Assembly: GCA_964019425.1 (NCBI GenBank)
Contig: OZ025834.1
Location: forward strand, 564,501-628,500
Reading direction: 5' to 3'
Length of the DNA: 64,000 nucleotides
Source of the DNA: Flectonema sp. DT1601
Lineage: Eukaryota; Euglenozoa; Diplonemea; Diplonemida; Diplonemidae
Positions within the stretch are counted from its first letter, which is position 1; the number at the start of each line of letters is the position of its first letter. A program made the translations under genes and the position numbers. The notes beneath the pieces were generated by a model. That model searched no databases, had not been told where the DNA came from, and saw nothing but the letters and a program-made list of their open reading frames with translations. Positions 35,025-49,833 of the stretch are shown here, in pieces.

Positions 35025-38000
35025 ATGAGCGCCGACACGGCGAAAGATGCCGACAGGCAAAAGCTGTTGGATGAGGTAGTCAACGAAATCTGCAACGACG
35101 ATTCGGGTGACGAGGAGTTCGATGTTGCGAACATGGCATTCAGCGAAGAGTGTGTTGATTGGGTTAAGTCAAGAGTACTTGAGGGGCTAGAGATACCAGT
35201 TTCGAGTTGGTCAGAATCTCACACGGTAACCTCTAGTCTATTCTTAGCAGGGGGAGAGAAGACCAGACTTTTATTCGCCATCACTGACACTGAAAACAGA
35301 CTATTTCTTTACCCACATGCTCCAATTAGACGTGCCAAGGCATCCAAAGATTCCGAAGAACCTATCGAACTAAAAGAAAAAGCCATCTATCTCTACAAGA
35401 AAGATGTCTTAAAGGACATACTTCCTGAAAATATTGAATACATGGTTCCTTTTGGTATCATTTCTGGTTGTACTATGGATGCGTTTTTACGTGTCGTTCA
35501 ATTCGTACTCGCTCCGAGTTTACTTAAGAATAAAGGTTGGCCGGAATCTATTCAAAAAGAGTTTTCAACTCAAATGCATAAATTCTTAGCAGGTCTAACA
35601 GAGAATGCTAATAGAATAAAAGGAAAAACTGTTTTATATGTTCCTTTTGAAAGCATCGTTGACATCGACATAGCAGCTCAAAATAAAGATTTAGTTCAGA
35701 GATTTGAGGCTGCGTTGATACACTGGACAAGACAAATCAAAGATGTTTTATCTGAAAAAGATCAGGTTGATTCTTCAGGTGATAGCGAAGGTCCGTTGGC
35801 AGAAATTGCATTTTGGTCTGCGAGAGCGACGGATTTGAATAATATTCTTCAGCAATTAGAGAGAGTCGATGTTCGTCAAATTGTTCAAATCTTGGGGATT
35901 GCTAAATCAGTTTACTTAGAACCTTTTGAAAAACTAGCTGGATTAATAAGAGATGGAACTGAAGAAGCAAAAGAAAATTTAAAATACTTGAGAACTCTTC
36001 AAGACCCCTGTGAAAAACTACGACAAGCAAGAGCTAAAGACATACCGAGTCTTCTCGATCCTATTCTCAGAACCGTTCAAATGATTTTCTTAACATCACC
36101 TTGCTACAACACCCCTGAAAGACTAATTGGAATCTTACGCAAAGTCTCAAACGAAATCATCTCCAGATGCAGAAATGAAATATCCCTTGAATCAATATTC
36201 CAAGGTGGTGAAGGTGGAAGTATTGAGGGACGAGAAGATGCAAAGAGAGCCTTAAAAGACGCAACCTTAGCAGGAGAAGCATGGAAAGTCGTTTGTAAAA
36301 AGATGCTTGAAGCTACAGAGAAACGATACAAATCAGAGCATCCGGCAACCGTATGGGAATCTGATAGTACGAATCAAATATTTGCGGAAATTGAAGCGTT
36401 CATTGCTCAGCGTTGTCGAGATTTGTTAGAAGTTTGTGAAGGTCAGCAGCAGTTCGGAATGAAGAAGGAATCTGACATGCCGTGTTTTTCTGGTGTTCGT
36501 GGACCTGAAATTCAAAAGTCCCTCATCGATATTCAGCGGAGTTTTGAAAGACACATTTCACAACTTCGTAATTTGAACTACGCTGTTCTCGACGTAAAAC
36601 AAACATTCTGGCACGATGACTATGCGAAATTCAAAAAGGGAATTAAAGACTTAGAGACCATGTTGACAAACATTATATCGGGTTCTTTTGATCTAATTCC
36701 AACAGTCGAAGCTGGAGTTGAACTTTTAGAAGCCTTCTCTTTCTTAGCAGAACGTGACACAGTCAAGAGAGCTGTTGAAAGAAAGACTGATGGTGTATTT
36801 GGTCTGTTTTTAAAAGAACTTGCTTTAATTAAGAATTGGTTCAACGATCATAAAAAGAATCCACCGATACCTGAAGGGCTTCCGGGAGAAGCAGGTAGAG
36901 CAATCTGGGCACACAATTTTAAAACAAGAATTGATACGCATTACAGACTTCTATCAACATGTCATTATCTACCATCAAAGTTAGCACAGAGAGAGGAAGC
37001 TTTCCCAGCTTATCACAACTTGTCATCATCCTTAGAACATTACATTCAGAGTACGTTTAATGAATGGAAAGAGAAGGTTGAAAACCAACGAGATACCCTT
37101 CATCAATATTTAGACATTTCTTTAATCACTAAGGTACAATCTGAAGAACATAATGTTTTGATATTTGAATGTAACTTCAATCCAGAACTATTAAAGCTTC
37201 TCGACGAGATTAGATATTGGACGAGACAAGGTCCTGCTGGTTTAGGAATGACCATCCCTGCTTCAGCACAAGAAATCCAAGCTCGAGAAGAACGCCTTCG
37301 TGTTTTTAGAGAAAACGTATGCGTGGCAGTTAGAGCATACAATCACATTGTTCTATCTCTCACTTCTGAAGAGCGCCGTTTATTCGCTGAGCGGATAGCA
37401 TTCCTAGACTCGAAGTACAATCCTGGAATATCAAAGTTACTTTGGTCAAGTAAAGGTATCGTTGAATACTTTGTGAGAGATTGTGCTAAGTTCGCTGGTC
37501 AAATTCAGAAAGTAGTCGACACTTTCAAACAATCAGTCCAATCAATAAAAAACTGTTGTGCGACCATTGCCTCTACTCTGTTAGTAAAGATTCAAAGAAA
37601 GCACACATATCCAATGGAAGAGTTTGAGAAAGTACAATCTGATCATCGTGTTGTTGTTCGTCAAAAGCTTCAAGTAGCTCATGAACAGATCGTCAATACA
37701 ATGAAACTCGTATTTGAAGATTTCAAGAGAGATTATGTGACTTCAACTGACGTTCAGAGAGAGTGGCGATTATTCGTTGAAAAAGTCGAAAAAGACATCG
37801 ATGATGCTCTCCGTCAAACAGTCAAACGCTCTCTTCAAGAAATATCAAAAGCAATTGTCGGTGATACAAAAACGGGAGATCCCGGTCAGTTATTTCAGGT
37901 TTGTTTTTTTTTCTTCTTTTCCAAATATATCACTAATTGAACAATAATAAACAACAAAACCCACACAGGTATCCGTAGTACTTGAGGGACAGCGACCGGA

Positions 38001-41000
38001 ACTTCAACCTACGATATTACAACTCTCACAGATGATAAATAATGTTTCTAAAGAACTAATTACTGTCATCAACGTTGTCCCTAGACTCGAAGATGCATTA
38101 CTGCCAGCTATTCATGAGGCACTTTCTCCTGATGAAATTCCAGACGAGCCAGCGCATACTGCTGATTCCTTTTATGAAATAATCTCGCATGATAATGAGA
38201 TCTTAAAAGTGATGGTTCAGATTATGACTGGGATGTCAACGATTCAAGAAGACGTTACGAAATATCTATTTCTCAGATGGGAAAAATATAATCAAGTTCA
38301 CACTCTGGATAAAGATGCATACACTCGTCGGTTTGCGAAGGGTAAAAGAGAAATGTGGCAATTTGATCAGGAAATTCAAAAATACAAAGATCAAATGTCG
38401 CTCATTCAAAATGAAGAAACGACGACAACGATAAAGTTCATTCGTGTTGAGTGTCTACCTCTCAAGAACACTTTGAATAAGCATTGTCACGGATGGATGA
38501 CAAAGTTTTATCAGCTTCTCAATAACATGACCAACCAGGAACTTACTTCTTTGTACGAATATTTCTCCGTCAATAAAAAAAAGATTCTAGCTCAACCAAC
38601 AGGTCTCGACATGCTGGGAGAACAATTAGCTACAGTACAGAAACTTAAGGCTGAGGAAGTACAAACTGAAGCTCGTTTTAAGCCTTTGAAAGAGCAATAT
38701 GGACTTTTGGAAAAATACGAAGTTGCATTTCCTGAACAGGAAGCAGACAGGCTAGCTGGGCTTGATGATGCCTGGGAGAGTTTTAAGAAATGTGTTCATG
38801 AGGCTAAGAAGAAGCTCGATAAAGAAAAGGAAAAGTTCAAACAAGACTTAGAATTAGAGATAAAGAATTTCGACAAGTCCGTAACGGTTCTCTTGGAAGA
38901 GTTTAGCAGCAAAGGTCCTTACGAAGGTGAGAGTCAACCTAATGAAGCTTTTCATGTCCTTGATGAGTATAGAAGTAAATTATCATCAAAGAAAGAAAAG
39001 GAAAATCAACTTCGACAGGGAATGGAGATTTTCAGAATAGAAAGATCTCCTTATCAAGACCTTAAGAACTTAACTAATGAATTAGATTTACTTCATGGGA
39101 TTTGGAAATTAACTGAAGATTGGCATAAACAATGGTCGCAATGGAAAGATGATCAATTTCAAAATTTAAAATTAGAAGACATCACCGACGAACTTCAAAA
39201 GTACAACAAACAAATTGGAGGTGTTCGAAAACAACTTGAAAAGAAGGGAGTTTGGTCATCCCTGAAAGCACAGGTTGATAAATTTAGAAAAACAGTACCA
39301 CTACTAACCCACTTACGAAACTCTGCAATGAGACCCAGACATTGGGAACTCTTAATGGATGAAATAGATGAGAAGTTTGACCCTTGGGGAAATGAATTTA
39401 CTCTAAGTAAAGTAGACACGCTAAACCTAAACAGACATCCAGAATTCATTGAGAACCTCTCCAACAGTGCTACTCAAGAACAAAGTATTGAAAGAGGTAT
39501 TGCAAAGGTTAAGGCTGCATGGGATACCACGACCTTTAAAATTGAACAATACAGAAGAGAGTACTTTAAAATAGCATCAACAGAAGAGATAACACAACAA
39601 CTAGAAGAACATTTGGCTACAATGTCTAATATGAAAGTCTCAAGATATGTTTCTGCCTTTGCAGGTAATGTTCAATACTGGGAACAAACTCTTTCGATCA
39701 TCTCTGATTCGATTGAAGCACTTCTTCAAGTTCAGACCAAATGGATGTATTTAGAAAATATCTTCATAGGAAGTGAAGACATTCAAAAGAAACTTCCCAC
39801 CGAAACATCGATGTTCGCAACGATAAACACTCAGTGGAATGCAATCATGGCTCGTCTTCATCAAGATCCTAATGTCTGTAGAGGGACTACTAAACGAGAA
39901 GGTCTCTTAGAAACGTTAAATGATATGCTTAAGAAACTTGAAAAGATTCAAAAACAACTTGAAGACTACCTCGAAGATCGTCGAAGAGTGTTCCCAAGAT
40001 TTTACTTTCTTTCGAATGACGATTTGCTAGAGATCCTGGGACACTCAAGGGAACCACGTAAAGTATTACCTCACTTGAAGAAATGTTTTGAAGGTATTCA
40101 CAACCTGGAATTCGGAGAACCCACCAACAGAAAGGGCGCTGGAATCGCCGCACGAAAAATGATTGAACCAGGTGGCGAAGCTGTTGATTTCGTGCAGCCT
40201 GTGCAAGTGGAGGGTGAGCCTGTTGAGCATTGGCTTGGGAAAGTTGAGGAAATGATGAGAACTACACTCAGGAAATATCTCTGGATTACCTACGAGAATC
40301 TCCGTGCGAAACCAAAAGAATTGGCCCCGTGGCTCAACAACCACTATGGACAATTATTGATTACTGCTGCTTCTCTTAATTGGACTGCTGAAGTTGATAA
40401 AGTCTTACGCGAAGTCCAACAGGGTACCACCACAAAGAAGAATCCAGTCCGATCATATTTTAAGAAATGGAAGATGTTAATCAGTAAGTGGACTGAGATC
40501 GTCAGAGGTCGTATGGAACGACTTCAAAGAGGTAAGTTAGTATCACTGATTACTATTGAAGTACACAACAGAGATATTTTAGATAATTTACAGAGTAAAA
40601 AGGTTAACAGTCCCCTTGACTTTGCATGGACCAGTCAACTTCGATTCTACTGGGTAGAAGATGAAAAGGAACAGAACGTCTGTCAAATTCGCATGGCGTC
40701 AGCATGTGTTTGGTATGACTATGAGTATGAAGGTAACAATGGTAGACTAGTTGTTACAGCTCTCACTGATAGAGCTTATATGACTTTGACTACAGCTCTT
40801 CAATTACAACGTGGTGGACTCCCTCAAGGACCTGCAGGAACTGGTAAGACAGAAACAGTAAAAGATTTAGGAAAGGGAGTCGCTAAGTACGTAATCGTAT
40901 TCAACTGTTCAGATGGACTCGACTACCAATCAATGGGTAGAATGTTCAGTGGATTAGCACAGACTGGAGCCTGGTCATGTTTTGATGAATTTAACAGAAT

Positions 41001-44000
41001 TGAAGTCGAAGTCTTGTCAGTCGTTGCTCAACAGATTCTTTGTATTCTATCAGCTGTTAAGGAGAAGAAACAACATTTTATATTCGAAAATTTCGACATC
41101 CCACTCTCCCTAAACGTTGGCATATTCGTCACAATGAACCCTTCAGGTAAAGGCTACGCTGGTCGTTCAGAACTACCAGATAATTTAAAAGCTTTACTCA
41201 GACCGATCTCCATGATGGTTCCTGACTTCGCTCTGATCTGTGAAATTACACTTCTGTCTCAGGGATTTCAAGACTCACGTGTTTTGGGAAATAAAGTAAC
41301 TTTATTATATGATTTGATGGATAAACAATTATCAAAACAAAATCATTATGACTGTTCTCTAAGAAATATTAAAGCAGTCTTGGTTCAGGCTGGTAAGTTA
41401 AAAAGAGAAACTCTCACAAGTGGAGCTTCAACAACAGAAGAGCAACTATGTCTGAAGGCTTGCTCTGATATGAATTTACCGAAGTTTGTAAAGGAAGACG
41501 TACCTCTGTTTTTAGGAATTTTACAAGACTTGTTTCCTAATGTTGAGCCTGATGATGCTGGTTTGGAAGAACTTGGGGAAGAGTCAAAACTCGCTCTTCT
41601 TGAAAAAGAATGTCTTGTCATCCCTCACATCTTAACTAAAGTCTACCATCTGTACGACACTATGAATACTCGACATGGTGTTATGTGTGTTGGAGAAACT
41701 GGTTCTGGAAAAACAGTAGTCTGGCAAACCATGGCTAGTGCTTTTAAACGTCTAAAAGACAAAGGAAAAGAAGGATGGGAACCAGTTAAAATACAAATAA
41801 TAAACCCAAAGTCAGTCACTATGGATGAACTTTATGGTTCATATAACTTATCAAGTAGAGAATGGAAAGATGGGATCGTATCATCAATAATGAAGTCAAT
41901 TTGTTCACAAGACACACCAGAGAAAAAGTGGATGTTATTTGATGGACCAGTTGATACGAAATGGATTGAAAGCATGAATACTGTGCTCGATGATAATAAG
42001 ATGCTTACTCTAATTAATGGTGATAGAATCTCATTAACTCCTCAAATAACTATTCTATTCGAAGTAGCCGATCTCAGCCAAGCCTCACCTGCTACTGTTT
42101 CCCGTTGCGGTATTGTCTTCTTCAACTACTGTGACTTAGGTTGGAAACCATTCTTATCAACGTGGTATAAAAGTAGGAAGGCTATCGAAATTCAAGTAAA
42201 CTCTCCAAAACCAGATGCGACTATCAAATTGTTAACTCAAATGTTTGAAACTCACCTCCAAAGAGCGCTGGATTTTAGATCCAGAGAACTGAAAGAATTA
42301 TTCACAACATCAGAAATTCATACCGTCAGATCATTGACTCATATTTTCAATGCTGTTGCGTCGCCTGAGGCTGGCTTGGATACGAAAGGTGGAGGAGATC
42401 CGGCCTCGGCTATGGAAACATATTTGAGAGATATTCAAATGTTGTGGATATTCTCATTAATATGGTCAGTCGGAGGTTCCCTTCGTGACGATAGCAGACC
42501 CGTCTTTGATGTCGGTTTTGTAAGAGATCTCGACACATCATTTCCATCATCAAACACAACATACGACTACTATGTCGATTTACGTTCACATCAATGGAAG
42601 AGTTGGGAAGAAAGAGTCTCGTCATTCACACCTTCTAAAGATACAACTTATTCAAAACTAGTGGTTCCAACTGTTGATACGGTTCGATATTCATTCCTTG
42701 TTACTCAGTTAGTTAATACAAAAACAAACGTTGTCCTCACTGGAAATACCGGTACCGGTAAAAGCGTCATCGCTCAACTTCTCTTAGAACAACTTCCCAC
42801 TCAGCAGTACGCATTGATGACTATGAATTTCAGTGCTCAGACATCGAGTCAAAATGTTCAAGATATCATTGAGGGAAAAATGGACAAGAAATCAAAAAAG
42901 AACTACACTGCTCCAAATGGTAAGAAACTAGTCTGTTTAATCGAAGATTTGAATATGCCAGCGAAGGATAAGTTCGGATCACAACCTCCGTTAGAACTTC
43001 TCAGACTCTGGATTGATAATGGTTTTTGGTACGACAGAACAACACAGTCAAGAAGAGTAATAAACGACTTGCAATTATTGTGTAATATGACATTTGGTCG
43101 TCCAGCCATAAGCACCCGAATGATGTCTCGTCTTGTTTGTGTTAACATCACATTCCCAAGTGATCAGGTAATCCATCATATCTTTTCAAATATATTAAAC
43201 TTCGCTCTCAGTCCCTTCGAAGAATTCAAAGCTATGATAGACGACCTTGTCAAAGCAACACAAGAAATCTATACTATCGTTACAACTGATCCTCAAACCA
43301 GACCTATTCCTTCAAAAAGTCATTATTTGTTTAATTTACGAGATTTAAGTAAAGTATTCCAAGGTATCAACCAAGCAGATCATGAATCCTTATCCGGCAG
43401 AGATAATATAATTATCCTTTGGGTTCATGAGTGTCTCAGAATATTCCAAGATCGAATGAATAATAAAGAAGATAAACTTTGGTTTAAACAACAACTTGAA
43501 AACAAACTCGAAAGCATCTTCTCAAGTAAATGGAAATCACTTATGAAGGACGGAAGAAATCCAGTTTTTATTGATTTTATTGATGGGGAATATGATGAAA
43601 ATGCTATGTACAGGGAAGTTTCTGATGTCGCACTGTTAAAAACTAAACTAGAAGAACGTCTACAAGAACACAATGAGGAACCGGGAAGTAGACCAATGCA
43701 GTTAGTGTTCTTCACAGACGCTATTGATCACATTTGTCATATTCACAGAATTATAAGACAGCCTAGAGGTAATGCTTTATTAATTGGTGTTGGTGGGTCA
43801 GGTAGAACCAGCATGACTCGACTTGCTGCTTATCTAGCTGGTCATACTACCTTCTCGATTGAGATCACAAAGAATTATCGTTCAAATGAGTTTCATGAAG
43901 ATTTGAAGGGACTTTACAGATCATGTGGTGTCAAGAAACAGAATCGGGTTTTTGTGTTTTCAGACACTCAAATTGCTGATCCATCGTTCCTGGAAGATAT

Positions 44001-47000
44001 TAACAATATGCTCAGCTCTGGTGAAATCCCCAACCTCTTCCAAACTGATGAAAGAAATCAAATCAGAGATGAAGTTAGAAAAGATGCCACAGAAGCAGGT
44101 AGTCTTGACACCACCGATTCAATCTTTCAATACTTTATTGACAGAGCTAGGCAATATTTACATTTAGTGATTTGTCTTTCCCCAGTTGGTGAAGCATTCA
44201 GAATCAGACTCCGAATGTTTCCTTCACTAATTAGTTGTACCACAATCGATTGGTTTTTAGAGTGGCCTGATGACGCTCTTAAAGAAGTAGCAAAAAGATT
44301 TTTACAAGATGTTGATTTGGGTAGTGAAGAACGCAGCGACTCCGTCGCAGACACATTTGTGTTGATGCACAGCTCTGTTCATGCGGCTTCTATTACAATG
44401 GCTAATGACTTAAAAAGATATAATTATGTCACTCCAACTAATTATTTAGAATTGGTCAGAGGATACACTAAACTACTAACAGCAAAACGTGAAGACCTCG
44501 GATCGCAAAGAGACAAACTGATTAATGGTATTCTTAAGCTTGATGACACAGAAGCAAAAGTCAGTCAAATGAGTGAAGCTCTTCAGGTTTTTAGAATAGA
44601 TTTAGATCAAAAGACGACAGATTGTGAGGCCATGATGAGGGTTATTACTCAAGAAAAGAAACAAGCTGATGACAGACGAGTACAAGTTGAACACGATAAA
44701 ACAAAGATTGGACGTGAAAAAGATCAAACTAATCAGATTGCTATGGAAGCTCAAGCAGACTTAGACAAAGCATTACCAGACTTACAAATGGCTGAGGAAG
44801 CTCTAAAGACACTTGATAAGAGTGATATTAATGAAATGAAAGCGTACAACAAACCACCTGAAGCAGTTCAGACTTGCATGGCAGCTGTTCAGACCGTTCT
44901 AAAGAGAGGAACTTCATGGGATGAAGCAAAGAAAACCATGGGAGACGCACAATTCCTTCGCACTCTCTTAGAATACGACAAGGAAAACTTAACAGAAAGA
45001 CTTCTAGGAAACATTGCGAAGTTCACAGGCAATCCATCCTTTAAACCAGATTTAATTGGAAAGGTTTCTAAAGCAGCAAAGGGTCTTTGTATGTGGGTCA
45101 TCGCAATGCACCGTTTTGGATTAATCAATAAGGACGTTCTACCGAAGAAACTTCGACTACAAAAAGCTCAAAGCGAACTCTTAAAGAAGGAAGAGCTACT
45201 ATCACACGCAATTAGTCAGTTGAATGAAATGAATGAAAAAGTTGCTGGTCTGGAGAAACAAATGAATGAAAGGTTAGATGAGAAAAACCGACTTCAAAAA
45301 GAAGCTGAACAAACAGAAGCAAAACTAAAAAGAGCAGAGCAACTAGTTACAGGTCTTGGTAGTGAACGTGAGCGATGGACAAACAGTACAAAACTGTATG
45401 AGGCAGGAATTGAGAACTTGATAGGTGATGCTCTCCTAGCCTCAGGTTCATTATCTTACATCGGACCTTTCACAGGTGAATTCCGAGAAGATCTACAAGT
45501 AGAATGGAGAAGAGCGGCAAATCAAAAGAAAGACACAGCTGCAATCCCAATGTCAAAAGACTTCGATTTCATTGGATTCTACGCTGAGGCAACTGAGATT
45601 CGAGAATGGGAGCTCCAAGGACTCCCTGGTGATGAGTTTAGTACAACTAACGGAGTCTTAGTAATGAGAGGTGAGCGTTGGCCTCTTATGATTGATCCTC
45701 AAGGTCAAGCAAATAAATGGATAAAGAATACTGAAAGAGATAAGGGACTCAAAGTCGTTGATCTAAAACAAGCAGATTTCCTCCGAATTATCGAACACGC
45801 TGTTCAGTTTGGATCTCCTGTTCTAATGCAAGACGTGTCTGAGACACTCGATCCTTCTCTCGATTCGATCTTAAGCAGAGCAATCTTAAAACAAGGAGGT
45901 AGGTACGTTATAAAAATAGGAGACAACACTGTTGATTACAATGACAAGTTTAGACTTTACATAACAACAAAGAATGCAAGTCCTCATTACAGTCCTGAAA
46001 TTTGTACCAAAGTAACACTTGTTAACTGTGCTGTAAAAGACAAAGGGCTAGAAGAACAACTACTGAAGATTGTCGTTGCCAGAGAACAAAAAGAATTAGA
46101 AGAGCAAAACGATGAGTTAGTTGTTTCAACAGCAGAGTATAAGAGAAAAGAAAAAGAATTAGAAGATAGAATTCTAAAGCTTCTCAGTGAAGCTGATGAC
46201 AGTCTCTTAGACGACGTTAACCTCATTGACACTCTCCAAACATCAAAACAAACAGCCAGTGAAATCAGTCATAAACTCCGTGAAGGAGAAGTTACTGCTG
46301 AAAGAATTAAAGAAGCACGTGAACAGTACCGAGAGTGTGCTCAGAGAGCATCTATATTATACTTCGTGTTATCAGATTTATGTTTTATTGATAACATGTA
46401 TCAATTCTCATTGGAAGCTTATATTCACTTGTTCATAAAATCGATCAAAGGAAGTGCTGAGATTTCAGGTCTTCATGGTCGCTCAGAACCCGTTGCTAAC
46501 CGTGTTAAACTTCTTAATGATTGGCATACCAGATGTGTCTACGATAACACATGCAGAGCTTTATTCGAAAGGCATAAGTTGCTATTCTCATTTCACATGA
46601 CTGCGAGTATATTATTGAAAAGAGCTAATGCTGAAAAAGATTTTCCAGTGGAAGAGTTTGCATTCCTTATCAAGGGGGGTACTGTTCTTGACAAGGAAGG
46701 CAGGCAACCAAACCCTGCAGAAGATTGGCTTGAAGAACGTGCCTGGGACAATGTCGTAGAATTAGACAAGCTGGTGGCATTTCACGGAATAGTTGCTTCA
46801 TTTGAACAGAGTCCTTCTAGTTGGAAGAAGTGGTACATGCATCCAACTCCTGACGATCCTTGTCCTGAAGACTCTAAAGAAGAATGGTCAGGAGCTGTAG
46901 GAGAATGGTTAGGAAAAGGATCATCAAAAACATTTCTTCAACGAATGATAATCGTAAGATGTGTTCGTATGGATAGAGTTGTTCCGATGGTTAGAAATTT

Positions 47001-49037
47001 TATTGAAGAACATCTTGATAAGAAGTTTGTTGAACCTCCTCCTTTTAATCTTCTTGATGTCTACAGAGATTCTACAGCTTCCCTTCCTTTAGTATTCGTA
47101 CTATCACCTGGTGTCGATCCTATGGACCAATTACGTGCACTTGCTGAAAAGAAAGGAAGGCTTCTTAAAGCTCTTGCGTTAGGACAAGGTCAAGCATCAA
47201 CAGCTACGAGAATGATTCACGAACAGGCTAGTCAGGGTGGTTGGGTTTTCTTGCAAAATTGCCATCTGATGTTGAAATGGTTACCAACCCTTGAGAAGAT
47301 TATCGACGATCTTCCGTCTCAAAATCCAAATGAGAATTTCCGACTTTGGTTAAGTTCGATTCCTCATCCGGAATTCCCGATCGGAATTTTACAAAAAGCC
47401 ATCAAAATGACAACTGAACCACCGACAGGTCTCCGCAGTAACCTAATTCGATTATATAATCTGATCACTGAAGAACAGTTTTCAATGGCAGTGTTTCGTA
47501 ATTATTACAGACCGCTGTTGTTTTCTCTTTGCTTCTTTCATGCTATTCTCTTAGAAAGAAAGAAATTCGGATCACTCGGCTACAACGTCGATCCTGCTTA
47601 CGATTTCAATGACTCAGACTTTCAAGTATCTGAAGCTATTCTATCTTTGTATATAAATGAAATGGAGGAACCACTTGCAACGAGTATACCTTTTCAAACT
47701 ATTCGTTTTCTGATTTGTGATGCGTCCTATGGAGGGAGAGTCACTGATGATTGGGATAGAAGAACACTCCAAACATACATCAATCAATACATGAATATCG
47801 ATGCTGTTCTAACTCCTCAATACAGACTCTCAACAGAATCAGCTTATTATATTCCCGGTGTCGATCTAACTCTTACTGCTTACAAAGACTTTGTTAACGT
47901 TCTTCCAGGAGAGGATTCACCACTTGCCTTTGGTCAACATCCTAATGCTGATATAATCTCACAAATAATTAGATCTGGTGATCTACTTGAGTGTTTAATG
48001 ACTTTAAATGCGACAGTTCTTGTTAAAGTTTCTGGTGGTAGTGGTGGAGGTGAGAATACTGTTTCGGTTGATAAAGTGGTACTTGGGTTGGCCGATCAAC
48101 TTGAACAACAGGTTTGTGTTATTATTTCTTTTTCAATTATCCAATTTTACAAAACCAACAAATAAAAACAAAACCACCGACAGGTTCCAGAGCGCATCGA
48201 CTACGACAGCATCGCTGAAGCAAAAGAAGACGAAGACGGATTGGCCCTTACAACATGTCTCCTTCAGGAAATTCAGCGATACAATAAACTACTTGATGTT
48301 ATTGTATGATGTGTTTCGTTTTTTTCTCTCTTTCTTCTTACAAATGTAAAAACAAACCAACCACTCCCTCACAGGTAAGCAACCTACGCGAAGTAAAGAA
48401 AGGTGTCCAGGGATTAATAATTATGAACGATCAACTAGACAGTATATTCCAAGCATTGTTATTTAATAAAGTTCCTGAGTCATGGGAACAACACTATCCA
48501 ACTCTGAAACCATTATCTTCATGGTTTGATGATCTGAGACTTCGTATTGATCAAATGAATCAGTGGGGTAGAGGATTACCAAAAGTATTTTGGTTATCAG
48601 GGTTTACGTATCCAACTGGATTTTTAAAAGCACTGCAGCAGACTCATGCTCGTAAAAATCAAATATCAATTGATCAGTTAGGATGGGAATTTACTGTTCT
48701 CGATTCAGAAACCACAACAATAACTCAAAGCGCAAAGGAAGGTACTTACATCAGAGGAATCTTCTTAGAAGGTGCAGGATGGGATGGATCAGCTTTGTGT
48801 GAACCTGAACCCATGGCACTAACTCGTTTAATGCCTTTCGTTCATTTCAAACCTGTCATCACTAAGAAATCATCTGGAAAAGGAAGATATCTCTGTCCTC
48901 TTTATATGTATCCAATCCGTACTGGTACTAGAGAAAGACCATCGTTTGTGGTAACTGTCGTCCTGCCTTCGGGTAAAAACGAACCGGAGCACTGGATTAA
49001 GAGAGGAACAGCATTGCTCTTATCTACCGACTCATAG
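35025..49037 (+). CDS. Axonemal dynein heavy chain, DNAH2 / inner-arm I1 1-beta-like (four exons)
   Basis: Exons 35025-37898, 37969-48111, 48184-48303 and 48375-49037 give 4,599 aa. The N-terminal tail (DHC_N1/N2) includes NTPERLIGILRKVSNEI, close to DNAH2. The AAA+ ring has P-loops GPAGTGKT (nt 40828, residue about 1912), GETGSGKT (about 41692), GNTGTGKS (about 42739) and GVGGSGRT (about 43786; Lys-to-Arg, common in AAA4 of axonemal dyneins). Antiparallel coiled coils flanking the microtubule-binding stalk lie near nt 44500-45400. AAA1 context FNCSDGLDYQSMGRM and the C-terminus HWIKRGTALLLSTDS fit the I1/f two-headed inner-arm 1-beta class. This is an ATPase motor shaping the flagellar waveform. 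The frame is open to a TTG at 35019; ATG 35025 follows the acceptor by 9 nt. Confidence 0.95.
37899..37968 (+). other. Dynein intron 1
   Basis: 70 bp, GTTTGT...CACAG, phase 0; AGGT at both junctions. The following exon opens in frame 63 nt before the next ATG and keeps the tail sequence continuous. Confidence 0.93.
48112..48183 (+). other. Dynein intron 2
   Basis: 72 bp, GTTTGT...GACAG, phase 0; AGGT at both junctions. Without removal the reading frame stops shortly after 48160. Confidence 0.93.
48304..48374 (+). other. Dynein intron 3
   Basis: 71 bp, GTATGA...CACAG, phase 0, after a 120-nt exon. The 5' junction is TT|GT rather than AG|GT; the 3' junction is CAG|GT as in the other introns. 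Confidence 0.92.
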
Positions 49038-49374
49038 AAAAAAAAAAAAAAATACTAAAAAAAAAAAAGCAGCTGATGATTGGCAGTTACACTTATTCAT
49101 AGGAACTGTGGTATAATTTCTGAAAAAGAAATAATTTTTTTACCCTCAATTTTTTTTTTTTTTTGCAACAAACACTTTTATTTTTCTTCAGGATTTTGTT
49201 TCTTAATTTGGGTATTTTTTTTACAATCGAGCTTTTTATGCTGTGCTAACTTTGAGATGATTTTTGACTCTCGTAGCAACTTTGTTTTGGCCAGTCATCT
49301 GGCGGCTTCCGTATAACGTAGCGGTGAGTCTAAAGTAGGTGATGGGGCTGATTATTAATTTTGTATTTTTTCTG

Positions 49375-49496
49375 CAACGACGAAGTCGGAGAACAAAAAA
49401 CTATTCGGATTAAGAGCCATTTTATTTATTTATGTCAAATGTTATCAACGAAATGCTAACTAAATACAGGGCTTTGTCTGAATAGTTTTTTTTTTA
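49375..49496 (+). repeat. Dispersed repeat R1, copy c (3' of dynein)
   Basis: Diverged R1 copy: ACGACGAAGTCGGAGAA, AACTATTCGGATT, ATCAACGAAAT and GCTTTGTCTGAATAG followed by a T run. The small start hairpin (CGAC-GAA-GTCG) is kept by paired change in the loop only. Confidence 0.65.
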
Positions 49497-49693
49497 AATT
49501 TTCTTTTATACTAGTAAAATACGACCGAGCAGCTTCTTCACTACAGGCTCACTTTTTTGCATCACCAAAAAAAAAAAAAAAAAAAAAAACTTAATTACGT
49601 TTATTTTCCCCTTCACTTTAATAGTTGTTCATAATTTTCTTTTTTTCCCCTTTATTCCCGTTCTCTTTTTTAAAAACCTTTACAACTAAAACA

Positions 49694-49756
49694 GTCCACA
49701 AGAAGGGACCTCGCCTGCCTAAGGCAGTGAAATGCCCTCTGCATCAGATGGCATTT
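49694..49756 (+). ncRNA. Candidate structured RNA: three consecutive hairpins
   Basis: GTCC...GGAC (about 49693-49709), CTGCC-TAA-GGCAG (49715-49727) and AAATGCC (49730-49736) with GGCATTT (49750-49756) follow one another. Family not recognised; could also be a 5' or 3' UTR element. Confidence 0.3.
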
Positions 49757-49833
49757 TGTGAAGTATTTTATTGTGACTGACGATGATATTATTTTTTCAC
49801 AGAGAAAGACAAAAACAAGACTAAAAAACAAAC

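Larger units (their letters stand above)
49038..49833. other. Intergenic region 3' of dynein, with R1 and tandem hairpins
   Basis: No gene. Contains R1 copy c (49375-49496), an A run near 49567-49589, three consecutive small hairpins (49694-49756) and the acceptor TTTTTTCACAG ending 49802 for the next gene. Confidence 0.65.
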
